This document shows, in pieces, positions 16,659 through 23,894 of a stretch of DNA of 29,246 bases (its first letter is position 1; each line of letters begins with the position of its first letter). Under the pieces are notes generated by a model. It searched no databases. It was not told the DNA's origin and saw only the letters and a program-made list of their open reading frames with translations. Location: the NCBI GenBank assembly GCA_041497995.1, contig JBGQHM010000036.1, positions 1 to 29,246 on the forward strand, in the 5' to 3' direction. The DNA is from DATKMS01 sp041497995 (GTDB taxonomy: Bacteria > Desulfobacterota > Binatia > HRBIN30). The position numbers were made by a program, and so were the translations under genes.

Positions 16659-19028
16659 CTACTTGAGGCTACCCGATGCCTGCGGCGTATCCCGATCCCA
16701 TTTCCAGCCGTCGATACCCAAACCGGCCTTGCGTGCATAGCCGGCCTTGTAGTGCTGCACGACCGTTTGCCCATCGACCAGGACAAACGTGGGGAGGCCG
16801 CTCACGCCATAGCCTTGGAAGGTCAACCGGTGTCGGTCGATCGCCACGGTGGACGGGAACGGCTCGGGGTAGGTCTTCAGAAACTCGCGCACCGTCTCCG
16901 GGTCCTCGTCGGTGATGGCAACGACCTCGATGTCACGCGCCTGGCTGAAGGCGAGAATTTCAGGAAGGGCGGCCTTGCAGATGGCGCACCACGTGGCCCA
17001 GAAGAAGAGCAGCCGCGGCTTGCCGTCGGCGAGCCGCTTGGGGCCCGTGAGCAGATCGACGGTGATCGGCGGCGCCGCACTGCCGACCTTCGGCGGACCC
17101 GGCAGCTGCGGCATTTCAACTGGGAACGGGCCCGGACGCAGCGTGGCCACGATCGGCTTCTCGTCACGCAAAATCTTGAGCCGCTCGGGTTTGCCGATCT
17201 CGCTGCGCATGGTCCACTCGCGCAGTTGATTGGGTTCCTCAAATTGGGCGTTCGGCGGCCCTAGAATGACATCGCCGACTTGCAGCTGCGCCGCTGCGGC
17301 GGGCGAATCGGGGTACACCGTCCGCACCATGACTGCGCCCGTGCTCGTGCCGTAGCGCTTGTGCTGCGCATCGGTGAGCGGCGCATAGGTGATTCCCATC
17401 CACGCCGGCATGACCGCTTCGACGAGCCGCTGCTCGTCGGCGATGGGCGGGAAGGGGGACGGTGCATCGAGGTCGGCTGCCGAAGCGACCGTCGGTTGGT
17501 CGGAGACGATGAGATCCTCGCAGTGTCCCAGCCGCTCGACGGCCTCGCGCTCAGCCGGTGTCGCGTGGGTTGCCAAATACTGCCGGCCGGCGATGCTGGT
17601 CAACACCGAGCGCATGCGTAGCACCGTGCCGAGGCGCACCTCGATCCGGTAGCTCGCCGCCCCTGCTTCCTCCGCCTTCTGCCTGAGCGCGAGCAAGCGC
17701 TGGTAGCGTTCGGTATCGGCCTTCGTAAACGGGAGCAACTCGGCGAGCAACGCGGCGGCAGTGGCGCGCCGCGCATCGCTGTCGAGTTGATTGAGGCTGG
17801 CGGGATCCAGACGCGTCCGCCACTCGGGGTGGGCGTCGACGAACTGCTTGAGGTTCTCGACCTTGAGCGCTTCGAGGGCTGCCTTCCAGCGGTCGGCGTA
17901 GGTGCTGAGCTGCTTACTCAAGTCGGGGAGCATGCGCGACTGCGCATCCAACTCGGCCAGCGAGCGTGCGCTGAAGGAGCCAAAGGCCAGGCCGATGCGG
18001 TCGAGCAAGCGGATGTCCGGCTCCCACGCCGCGCGCTTCTGCCACGCCTCATCGAGCCGAGCATCCGTGAACTGTGTGGGGTCCTGTCCGGCCTCGGCGG
18101 CTTTCTTGCGGAGCAGCTGATCGAGGAAGAAGTCCGAGCTCGTGTGCGGCACGTCGGGAGTGCTGTCGGTCACCAAGACGCGGCGGTTGGCTTCCGGAAA
18201 GCGGCCGAGTGGTGCGAGCGCCTGCATGAAGGTGAAGGAGTGCCCGACCCCATCCTTGCCGCGGTTCTCCGGATAGCAGCCGTACGCCGGCCGGTCCGCG
18301 GTGGAGGCGAAATAGCCGCAGACGTTGCCGGCTGGCAGCGCTTCGTCAGGGGCCTTGAAGATGGCGTTGGCGAAGGAGCCGGTGAAGCATTGCGACATCA
18401 GCATCACGACCCGTACATGCGGGTCGATCTGCGCGAACAGCCCGCGCAGATCCGTCACGCTGAGCTCTTCGCCCCACAGAACGATCGAGTTGTTCGCGAG
18501 ATCCTTATCGTTCTTGTGTCCGTGGTCGGTGACGTAGAAGAGCAACGTGTCGCCGCGGCGCAGGCGTGTTCCGTGCTGCTGGAACCAGGCACGCAACGCC
18601 TCCTTGGTCGCCGGGTGCAGGGCGACGCCGTCGACAGCGGAGTTGGCGTACACGATCGGTGGCCGCAGTGGCGTGCTCCGCGGAATCAGCCAGAGCTCGC
18701 TCTCCGTGGCGCTTTCGCGGGTGGCGAGGTCGGCGGCAGGGTCGGCGCCGTCGCCGCTGAAGATGACGATGTCATCAGGGCGGATACCGTCATTTTCGAG
18801 CAACTCCAGCATGCCTTTTACGTGCTGCAGGTGCGACTGGTAGTTGATTTCCGGCTTGCCGCCGCCGTTGAGCAGGAGCGCATGCACGTGCCCGGTGCGC
18901 GGGATGACCGCATCGACGGCCTTGATCGGGTAGCGGGCTACGGGCGACGCGCACCCTGCGAGCAGCAGAGCGCCGACCAACAGCACAACGGAATGCCTGT
19001 GCGTGGTGCGAGCAAACAGGGTCAGCAT
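16659..19028 (-). CDS. Lipoprotein fusing legumain/caspase-like peptidase, PDZ and TlpA-like thioredoxin domains
   Basis: A 789-residue predicted lipoprotein: signal peptide with lipobox LLAGC, lipidated C26. Residues 45-300 resemble clan CD cysteine peptidases, closest by motif to legumain (C13). HALLLNG (49-55) and LLENDGIRPDDIVIFSGDG (76-94) match the first strands, FYVTDHGH (164-171) supplies H169, and VMLMSQCFTGSF (208-219) supplies C214 as the catalytic pair. A helical region (300-540) follows. A PDZ domain lies at about 563-635 (VYPDSPAAAAQLQVGDVILG). Residues 648-775 are a TlpA/ResA-type thioredoxin with WCAIC (C681, C684) and the cis-proline loop GLPTFVLVDG. It would act in the periplasm or on the inner face of the outer membrane. 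Each domain is recognisable; the combination and function are not known to me. It is last in an eight-gene minus-strand run. Confidence 0.8.
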   Translation of the reverse strand: MLTLFARTTHRHSVVLLVGALLLAGCASPVARYPIKAVDAVIPRTGHVHALLLNGGGKPEINYQSHLQHVKGMLELLENDGIRPDDIVIFSGDGADPAADLATRESATESELWLIPRSTPLRPPIVYANSAVDGVALHPATKEALRAWFQQHGTRLRRGDTLLFYVTDHGHKNDKDLANNSIVLWGEELSVTDLRGLFAQIDPHVRVVMLMSQCFTGSFANAIFKAPDEALPAGNVCGYFASTADRPAYGCYPENRGKDGVGHSFTFMQALAPLGRFPEANRRVLVTDSTPDVPHTSSDFFLDQLLRKKAAEAGQDPTQFTDARLDEAWQKRAAWEPDIRLLDRIGLAFGSFSARSLAELDAQSRMLPDLSKQLSTYADRWKAALEALKVENLKQFVDAHPEWRTRLDPASLNQLDSDARRATAAALLAELLPFTKADTERYQRLLALRQKAEEAGAASYRIEVRLGTVLRMRSVLTSIAGRQYLATHATPAEREAVERLGHCEDLIVSDQPTVASAADLDAPSPFPPIADEQRLVEAVMPAWMGITYAPLTDAQHKRYGTSTGAVMVRTVYPDSPAAAAQLQVGDVILGPPNAQFEEPNQLREWTMRSEIGKPERLKILRDEKPIVATLRPGPFPVEMPQLPGPPKVGSAAPPITVDLLTGPKRLADGKPRLLFFWATWCAICKAALPEILAFSQARDIEVVAITDEDPETVREFLKTYPEPFPSTVAIDRHRLTFQGYGVSGLPTFVLVDGQTVVQHYKAGYARKAGLGIDGWKWDRDTPQASGSLK

Positions 19029-19077
19029 GGAGCTAGACGGAGCCTAGCACAGCGACGGAGGCAAAGTCTCCACCTGA

Positions 19078-20514
19078 CTACTGCACCGGCGCCGCATCGA
19101 AGAGCGCGTCGCTCGTAACCGCCAGATCGTTCGCGTCAATGATGCCGTTCCCATCAGCGTCAGCGCCACCGCATGGGGCCGGATCGCCAGTCTCGATCAA
19201 CGTGACGAGTAGGGGCAGGTCGGCCGCACTGATCTCGCCGTCGCAGTTTGCATCGCCTGCGACCGTCGCAAAGGTTGGCGTGGGAGTCGGTGTGACGGTG
19301 GGTGTCAGCGTCGGCGGCGTCGTCGGAGTTCGCGTGGGTGTCGGTGTGCCGGTTGATGATGGCGTCGGGCTGGGTACCGCCGTTTCGGTTGGGGTACTGG
19401 TGGGCGTGGTGGATGGTGTTGGTGTGAACGTTGAGGTTGTGGTGGACGTCGCAGTAGCGGTGGCCGTGTTGGTCGCCACCGGCGTTGCCGTTCGTGTTGT
19501 GGTTGGTGTCGGGGGCGCGGTGTTCGTGGGCGTCACCGTCGGCACACCGGTGGCTGTACGCGTTGGCGTGCGGCTCGATGTCGGAGTCGCCGACACAGTG
19601 GGCGTCGCGGTGGTGGTGCGCGTTTCGCTCGGTGCCACCGTTGCGGTCCGGGTCGCAGTCGGGCTGGGTGTCGCCGAGCTGGTCGCCGTGTGACTGGCCG
19701 TCGCCGTTGGCGAGGCTGTCACGGTGGGGCTGGGTGACGCGGTCTCGGTAGGCGACGGCGTCGGGCTCCGTGTCACTGTGCGCGACGGAGTCGGCGTCGG
19801 CGTGGGCGTCTCGGTAACTGTGAGCGTCGGGGTCGGCGTGCGGCTCGGTGTCTGGGTTGTAGTCGGCGATGCTGTCTGAGTGGCGGAGGGTGTGGACGTT
19901 CGTGTCGGCGTCGGCGTGCTAGAAGGGGCGTTGAGAGTGGGTGAGGCAGTTCGCGTGGCTGTCGAGGTCGGCGTGATCGACGGCGTCAGCGTGGGTACGC
20001 CACCGACGGCGATCTTGAAGACGAGTACTGCGGCCTGGTCGCCGCTGGTGCTGGCGTTGAGATTGACGCTGTTGCCCGCGCCCCAAAAAGTGTAGTAGCC
20101 GGCTGCTTGTGGTGCCTTCCACTTGAATGTCCACATTGCCTGGTTGGTGATGGCGTTGTTCATTTTGGGCGCCATGTGGGTCAGCTCGCCATCCAACAGC
20201 TTCTCACCCTGTCCAGCGACGGTCATAAAGGTCCCGCCCTCGGTGGCCACGTCGAAACCTGCAGCCACTTGGTGGGAAGAGGTTGACTGCACCTTGAACT
20301 GGTAGGTCTCTGTCGCCCCGGCGGCGACGGCCTGGTTGCCCGTGAAGCTGACAATCGGCGCATCTCCACTGATATGACAGGTGTTGCAGATCACTTGGCT
20401 GCGCCCAGAATATCCGCTGATGCCGGCGGAATACGCCCATAGAGGACGTGAAGCGGTGAGCAGCGGCAACACCGCCAGGGCGGTCAGGAGGCGTCGTGCT
20501 ACGGCTCGATTCAT
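19078..20514 (-). CDS. Exported CxxCH / choice-of-anchor-V-like protein with TP-rich linker and dockerin-like C-terminus
   Basis: A 478-residue exported protein. The ATG at 20514 gives a signal peptide (MNRAVARRLLTALAVLPLL, cleavage near WAYS); a longer frame upstream overlaps the next gene and lacks this property. Residues 35-185 form a beta-rich reeler or choice-of-anchor-V-like domain that includes ICNTCH (C43, C46, H47), a c-type heme attachment motif. Residues about 190-417 are a Thr/Pro/Ser linker of TPTxTxTPT repeats. Residues 418-478 contain two calcium loops, DANCDGEISAAD and DADGNGIIDAND, in dockerin-like order. No cohesin is visible in the window, so the dockerin-like part may be a calcium-stabilised end domain rather than part of a cellulosome. 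It starts 58 bases after its upstream neighbour and ends 49 bases before the peptidase lipoprotein. Confidence 0.75.
   Translation of the reverse strand: MNRAVARRLLTALAVLPLLTASRPLWAYSAGISGYSGRSQVICNTCHISGDAPIVSFTGNQAVAAGATETYQFKVQSTSSHQVAAGFDVATEGGTFMTVAGQGEKLLDGELTHMAPKMNNAITNQAMWTFKWKAPQAAGYYTFWGAGNSVNLNASTSGDQAAVLVFKIAVGGVPTLTPSITPTSTATRTASPTLNAPSSTPTPTRTSTPSATQTASPTTTQTPSRTPTPTLTVTETPTPTPTPSRTVTRSPTPSPTETASPSPTVTASPTATASHTATSSATPSPTATRTATVAPSETRTTTATPTVSATPTSSRTPTRTATGVPTVTPTNTAPPTPTTTRTATPVATNTATATATSTTTSTFTPTPSTTPTSTPTETAVPSPTPSSTGTPTPTRTPTTPPTLTPTVTPTPTPTFATVAGDANCDGEISAADLPLLVTLIETGDPAPCGGADADGNGIIDANDLAVTSDALFDAAPVQ
19264..19990 (-). repeat. Low-complexity Thr/Pro/Ser linker repeat
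   Basis: Degenerate tandem repeats encode TPTxTPT-type linker sequence inside the exported protein above. Such linkers are extended, often glycosylated in secreted proteins, and prone to length change and assembly error. On the opposite strand they give a spurious Val/Gly-rich frame. Confidence 0.85.
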
Positions 20515-20572
20515 TGTGGAGGCCGGGACAGTGTCGGAACTCGTTGCCGTGGTCAACACGCGACGGCCGCGT

Positions 20573-22225
20573 CTAGTTCCCAACGGCGCGAAAACGTGTC
20601 TCATCGACCCGATAGGTCGCACAAATGCGCGCCACTGCCCGCGTGAGAGACGCGAAGCGCTCCGCATCGAGAATGCCCGAGGCGATGAAGTCTGCGTCGA
20701 ACCACGTGCTGCGGAGGAAAAACTCGACCGGAGCGGCCACCGCGCTGAAGGTAAGGTACTGGTACTCGGAAAGATAGCGGATAAGCATCCGCCAGAGTTG
20801 CGCGGGAGCATACAGTCCGTGCAGTGTGCGGATGTTGTGGCGGATGTATGTTTCGCGTTCAGCGAGATCGAGGAAGCGGCATGCCAGAAGGTTGGCCTGG
20901 TAGTCGGGCATGCGCGTGAGGAGTATGCGCGTCAGGGCGGTGCCTGGCGTGCCCGCCGTTGCGAGGGTCTGCAGGTCTGGCTGCGTGCGGGCACGGATGG
21001 CGAGCGGCGCGGCAGCGACCACCGCGTCGAGCTCGTCCGCGAGCGCGGCGACCAACTCCGCTGCTTGTAGTGCTTGCGGCACCCAGCCGGCATCGACCGC
21101 GATATGCGTCCATTCGTGCACCGTACGTGCACCGAGCATGGCGCGCGCGTAGGGCAGGGCGGGGCTCTGCAGCCGTTCCATGTTCGCCTCGTGCAGATTG
21201 TACGCGATCAGCCGGCGCTCGCGGTGGAGATAGCTGTACCCGGTCTGCTCGGTATTCGGCGCGGGCGCGGGCAGGACCTCCGGATCGACCAGCGTGGCGA
21301 GGAATGCCCGCGTGTGCCGGGCGATCACCGCCAAGTCGGCATGGATGTCCTCAACGGCTGCACCGCTCGCGTCGCGCAAATCACTGCGGATGGCGCCCAG
21401 ACGAGTCGGTGTATCAGGGTCCCACAGAATGCGACCGCCGCGCCCGGTGACGAGAAGTGGTGGCGCGTCGGCGGCGAGCCAATCACAGAAACCGGTGACC
21501 GCGGTGATCGCCGGTTTCCGCCACGCCGCGTGAAACGCCGTGATTGTCTGCCGGGCCACCGCACTCCATGCCTGCACCAACGCCGGCGGGTGCTGCTCCA
21601 AGTGACGTGGGACGAATAAGCTCGATCCCGGGATCGGCCGCGCGATGCTGGTTGCAGGCGGCGGCCTCAGTGCTTCGTGGTAGAGCTGTCGCAGCCACGG
21701 CAGGGCGGCGGCGATTGCCTGAAACCCGCCCGCATCAGGCCGCTGCGTGCGTGCTGCAGCGGCGGCAAACGCCGCACATTCCTCATCGCTAAGCTCGAGC
21801 CAGTACGCGGCGGTGTGCAGCGCTGCGCCGGCGATCTCTCCTGACTGCGCCATGCGATCGCCGTGGACAAAGAGGAAGGCGGCAAACTCCGGGTGCGAGA
21901 CGGCAGGATCGAAATCGCTTTCGTAGAGCATCCAGGCGCTGGTGTTGAGCAGCTGGACATACGGTCTGACGGCGAGCGGCTCGCGCGCCAGCCCGACGTG
22001 CCGCAACCGCGGCGGTGCCCAGTCACGTGCGCGCGCCGCGAGAGCGGCCGTCCGCGTCCAGTACAGCGCGAACGCTGCATTGAACAACGCGACGCGGTCG
22101 TCGCCCCACGCGCATCGCGCCCGCAACGCCCCTGCAAACTCCGGGCGCATCCCGCCGGGCGTGAGCTCCTCGATTGGAACGAGGAGCAGCCGCTCGTCGT
22201 GGAAGTAGTAGTCCGCCAGCCTCAT
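20573..22225 (-). CDS. Unrecognised 550-residue protein with HEWTH (HExxH) motif
   Basis: I do not recognise a family. The protein is mostly alpha-helical, Ala/Arg/Leu-rich, with no signal peptide or membrane segment, so probably cytoplasmic. The one clear motif is ARTVHEWTHIAVDAG: H370-E371-x2-H374 fits the zinc-binding HExxH of gluzincin/metzincin-type peptidases, in a helix as expected. A third ligand cannot be assigned. Other distinctive stretches are EQTGYSYLHRERRLIAYNLHEANMER split around 326-351, and RHNIRTLHGLYAPAQLWRM (462-480), suggesting a folded conserved core. It may be a metallopeptidase or an uncharacterised metal-binding enzyme. It sits 100 bases after DUF1501 and 58 bases before the dockerin-like protein on the same strand. 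ATG start at 22225, no Shine-Dalgarno sequence. Confidence 0.65.
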   Translation of the reverse strand: MRLADYYFHDERLLLVPIEELTPGGMRPEFAGALRARCAWGDDRVALFNAAFALYWTRTAALAARARDWAPPRLRHVGLAREPLAVRPYVQLLNTSAWMLYESDFDPAVSHPEFAAFLFVHGDRMAQSGEIAGAALHTAAYWLELSDEECAAFAAAAARTQRPDAGGFQAIAAALPWLRQLYHEALRPPPATSIARPIPGSSLFVPRHLEQHPPALVQAWSAVARQTITAFHAAWRKPAITAVTGFCDWLAADAPPLLVTGRGGRILWDPDTPTRLGAIRSDLRDASGAAVEDIHADLAVIARHTRAFLATLVDPEVLPAPAPNTEQTGYSYLHRERRLIAYNLHEANMERLQSPALPYARAMLGARTVHEWTHIAVDAGWVPQALQAAELVAALADELDAVVAAAPLAIRARTQPDLQTLATAGTPGTALTRILLTRMPDYQANLLACRFLDLAERETYIRHNIRTLHGLYAPAQLWRMLIRYLSEYQYLTFSAVAAPVEFFLRSTWFDADFIASGILDAERFASLTRAVARICATYRVDETRFRAVGN

Positions 22226-22243
22226 GCGGCAGGAGCTAGTCTA

Positions 22244-22265
22244 GCTGCCTGTCAGACTTGGCAGC
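22244..22265 (-). other. Hairpin in the gap upstream of the HEWTH gene
   Basis: GCTGCC and GGCAGC form a perfect six-pair stem around a ten-base loop, within 40 bases of the start codon. It has no T-run. It could affect translation start or be chance. Confidence 0.25.
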
Positions 22266-22305
22266 CCGGAGCGACCAACGGGAGCGGGCCATAGAAATGA
22301 CGCCG

Positions 22306-22325
22306 GCCGCAGGCCGCCGCAGGCC
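22306..22325 (-). terminator. Tandem 10-base GC duplication just after the DUF1501 stop
   Basis: Two exact copies of GGCCTGCGGC (minus strand) follow the TAG stop directly and can fold as GGCC-TGC-GGCC hairpins. There is no T-run, so any termination or pausing is uncertain. Confidence 0.3.
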
Positions 22326-23747
22326 CTAGACGAAGCCGAGGTCGAAGTTTGGCGCTGTCCAGAAGGTTGCTGGGTCGCCGCTGTCAGGCGTCAGCACGCT
22401 CGACACGATCGTGCCCTGCGGCATGTTCAACCAATTCTTCAACAGCGTGCCGTAGACGTCGCGAAAGTCCGTCGATCGGAACGGGTCTCCGGCAGCCTGT
22501 GAATAGGGCGTGTTGCCGTCTTCGTTGTCGGGATTCAGGACGGCCTGGTCGGCGATGTTGGGATGGTTGCCGTAGACGCCGCCGTTCACGGCACCGCCGA
22601 TGACGAACATCGGTCCCTGCGAGCCGTGGTCGGTGCCGTTGTCGTTCTGCACGATGCGGCGCGAGAACTCGCTCCACGTGACGATGCATACCTTGTTGGC
22701 GACGCCCATGTCGACGCAGTCTTCATAGAACAGCTCGAGCGCATTGCCGACCTCGTTGTGGAGGCTGTATTGCTGGTCGTCGCTTGCGCCCGCGCCTTGG
22801 TCGGAGTGCGTGTCATATCCGCCGTTGCGCAGCTCGAAGAAACGCGCGTTCACGTTCGGCACACCACGGTTTGCGCCGTAGATGATCTTGGCGACTTCGC
22901 GGATGTCGCGCGCGAAGCTGGTGCCGAGGTCGGAGTACCGCTGATTGAAGCTGCCTCGGTCAGTCCGGTACTGGTCGCTCAGTGGTGGATAGCTGCTGGT
23001 GGCCGTGAGTGTGGCGTTGCCCGCAGCTCCCACGTACTGCAGCGTCGGCTGGAGGTTGGCGAACGCCGCTGCCGACAGCGCCTGAAAGGCCGCACTCTTG
23101 GCGGGAATGTCCGAGTCGTCGTACTCGTCGTAGGGGAACTTGAAGTTACCCACGCGCCGCACCGCGAGCACGCTGGTGGCGCTCTGGATGAACTCGCCGG
23201 CGATTTCGTCGGTGATGTTAACGCCGGGAATGTCGGTGCCGCCGTAGTTCGCCGCCAAGTAGCGTCCCACCCATCCCGTCCCGGTGCCGAGCGGGATACC
23301 GGTCTGCCAGCTGTGACGGGACTCATCGTGGGACAGGCTGTAGTTGGGATAGCCGCAGCCCTGGATCACGGCGAGCTTGCCGGAATCGTAGAGCGTCTTG
23401 AATCCAGTGAACCCGGGATGCAGCGCTAGTGGAGTCCCCGTGTTCGGATCGTTGCCGATGGCGGTGGCGGCCAACTGGGCGGCTGACAGCTGGAGGCCTC
23501 CGGTCCCGGTCGTGCGCGCTATCTGGTACGCCCCGCGCAAGTTGCCGGAGCTCCCATTTTCGATGGGTGTCACGGTGTTCAGACCGTCGTTGCCGCCATC
23601 GAGGAACACAACAATGAAGTATCGATCCCCGATTGTCTGCGCGAGCGCTTGCTGCACCCAGGGATTGCGGAACAGGCTCGGACCGAGGAAGCTGCCGGCT
23701 GCTACCAGGCCAGTACGTTTGATGAACTGTCGTCGGGAGATCGCCAT
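22326..23747 (-). CDS. DUF1501 family protein, Tat-exported
   Basis: A 473-residue DUF1501 (PF07394) protein, related in fold to alkaline phosphatase/sulfatase enzymes; the reaction is unknown. The Tat signal is SRRQFIK (4-10) followed by GLVAAGSFLGPSLF, so it is exported folded, probably with a cofactor or metal. Family landmarks are VVFLDGGNDGLNTV, the GGYDTHSDQ motif, and NGTDHGSQGPMFVIGG. The start at ATG 23747 has an AGGAGG ribosome site five bases upstream. That site overlaps the original stop codon of the DUF1800 gene, a layout expected for coupled translation. DUF1501 and DUF1800 genes are commonly paired in Planctomycetes and other environmental bacteria. Confidence 0.92.
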   Translation of the reverse strand: MAISRRQFIKRTGLVAAGSFLGPSLFRNPWVQQALAQTIGDRYFIVVFLDGGNDGLNTVTPIENGSSGNLRGAYQIARTTGTGGLQLSAAQLAATAIGNDPNTGTPLALHPGFTGFKTLYDSGKLAVIQGCGYPNYSLSHDESRHSWQTGIPLGTGTGWVGRYLAANYGGTDIPGVNITDEIAGEFIQSATSVLAVRRVGNFKFPYDEYDDSDIPAKSAAFQALSAAAFANLQPTLQYVGAAGNATLTATSSYPPLSDQYRTDRGSFNQRYSDLGTSFARDIREVAKIIYGANRGVPNVNARFFELRNGGYDTHSDQGAGASDDQQYSLHNEVGNALELFYEDCVDMGVANKVCIVTWSEFSRRIVQNDNGTDHGSQGPMFVIGGAVNGGVYGNHPNIADQAVLNPDNEDGNTPYSQAAGDPFRSTDFRDVYGTLLKNWLNMPQGTIVSSVLTPDSGDPATFWTAPNFDLGFV

Positions 23748-23752
23748 CGGGG

Positions 23753-23758
23753 CCTCCT
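23753..23758 (-). promoter_or_regulatory. Ribosome binding site of DUF1501
   Basis: AGGAGG on the minus strand, five bases before ATG 23747. It shares bases with the TAG (23757-23759) that ends the full-length DUF1800 frame. Confidence 0.8.
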
Positions 23759-23894
23759 AGTGAAGTTGGTACGCTGGCGACTGCAGCACCAGCCCAAACA
23801 ATCCGTTGAGCTTCAGGTTGCGGAAATTGTCGTCGCCGAGGTTGACGCTTGCGCTTGGGTTTCCGTCCGTGAGGTACGTGATGAGCGCGCTCCG
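23757..23894 (-). pseudogene. Detached C-terminal 45 codons of DUF1800
   Basis: Directly after the TAG at 23895-23897 the same frame continues for 45 residues: RSALITYLTDGNPSAS, then NLKLNGLFGLVLQSPAYQLH and a TAG stop at 23757-23759. The closing pattern, GLxxLVLQSPxYQL, is the usual end of DUF1800 proteins. The part is therefore coding sequence separated from its gene by a single codon, most simply a CAG-to-TAG change, since FTATQR is what the family would lead one to expect. Confidence 0.75.

Noticed and set aside
17787..19118. 443-codon plus-strand frame opposite the peptidase lipoprotein
   Set aside because: High-GC antisense shadow; the sense frame contains lipobox, catalytic, PDZ and thioredoxin motifs.
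19139..19693. Val/Gly-rich plus-strand frame (VGVGVTVGVSVGG)
   Set aside because: It is the complement of the Thr/Pro linker repeat.
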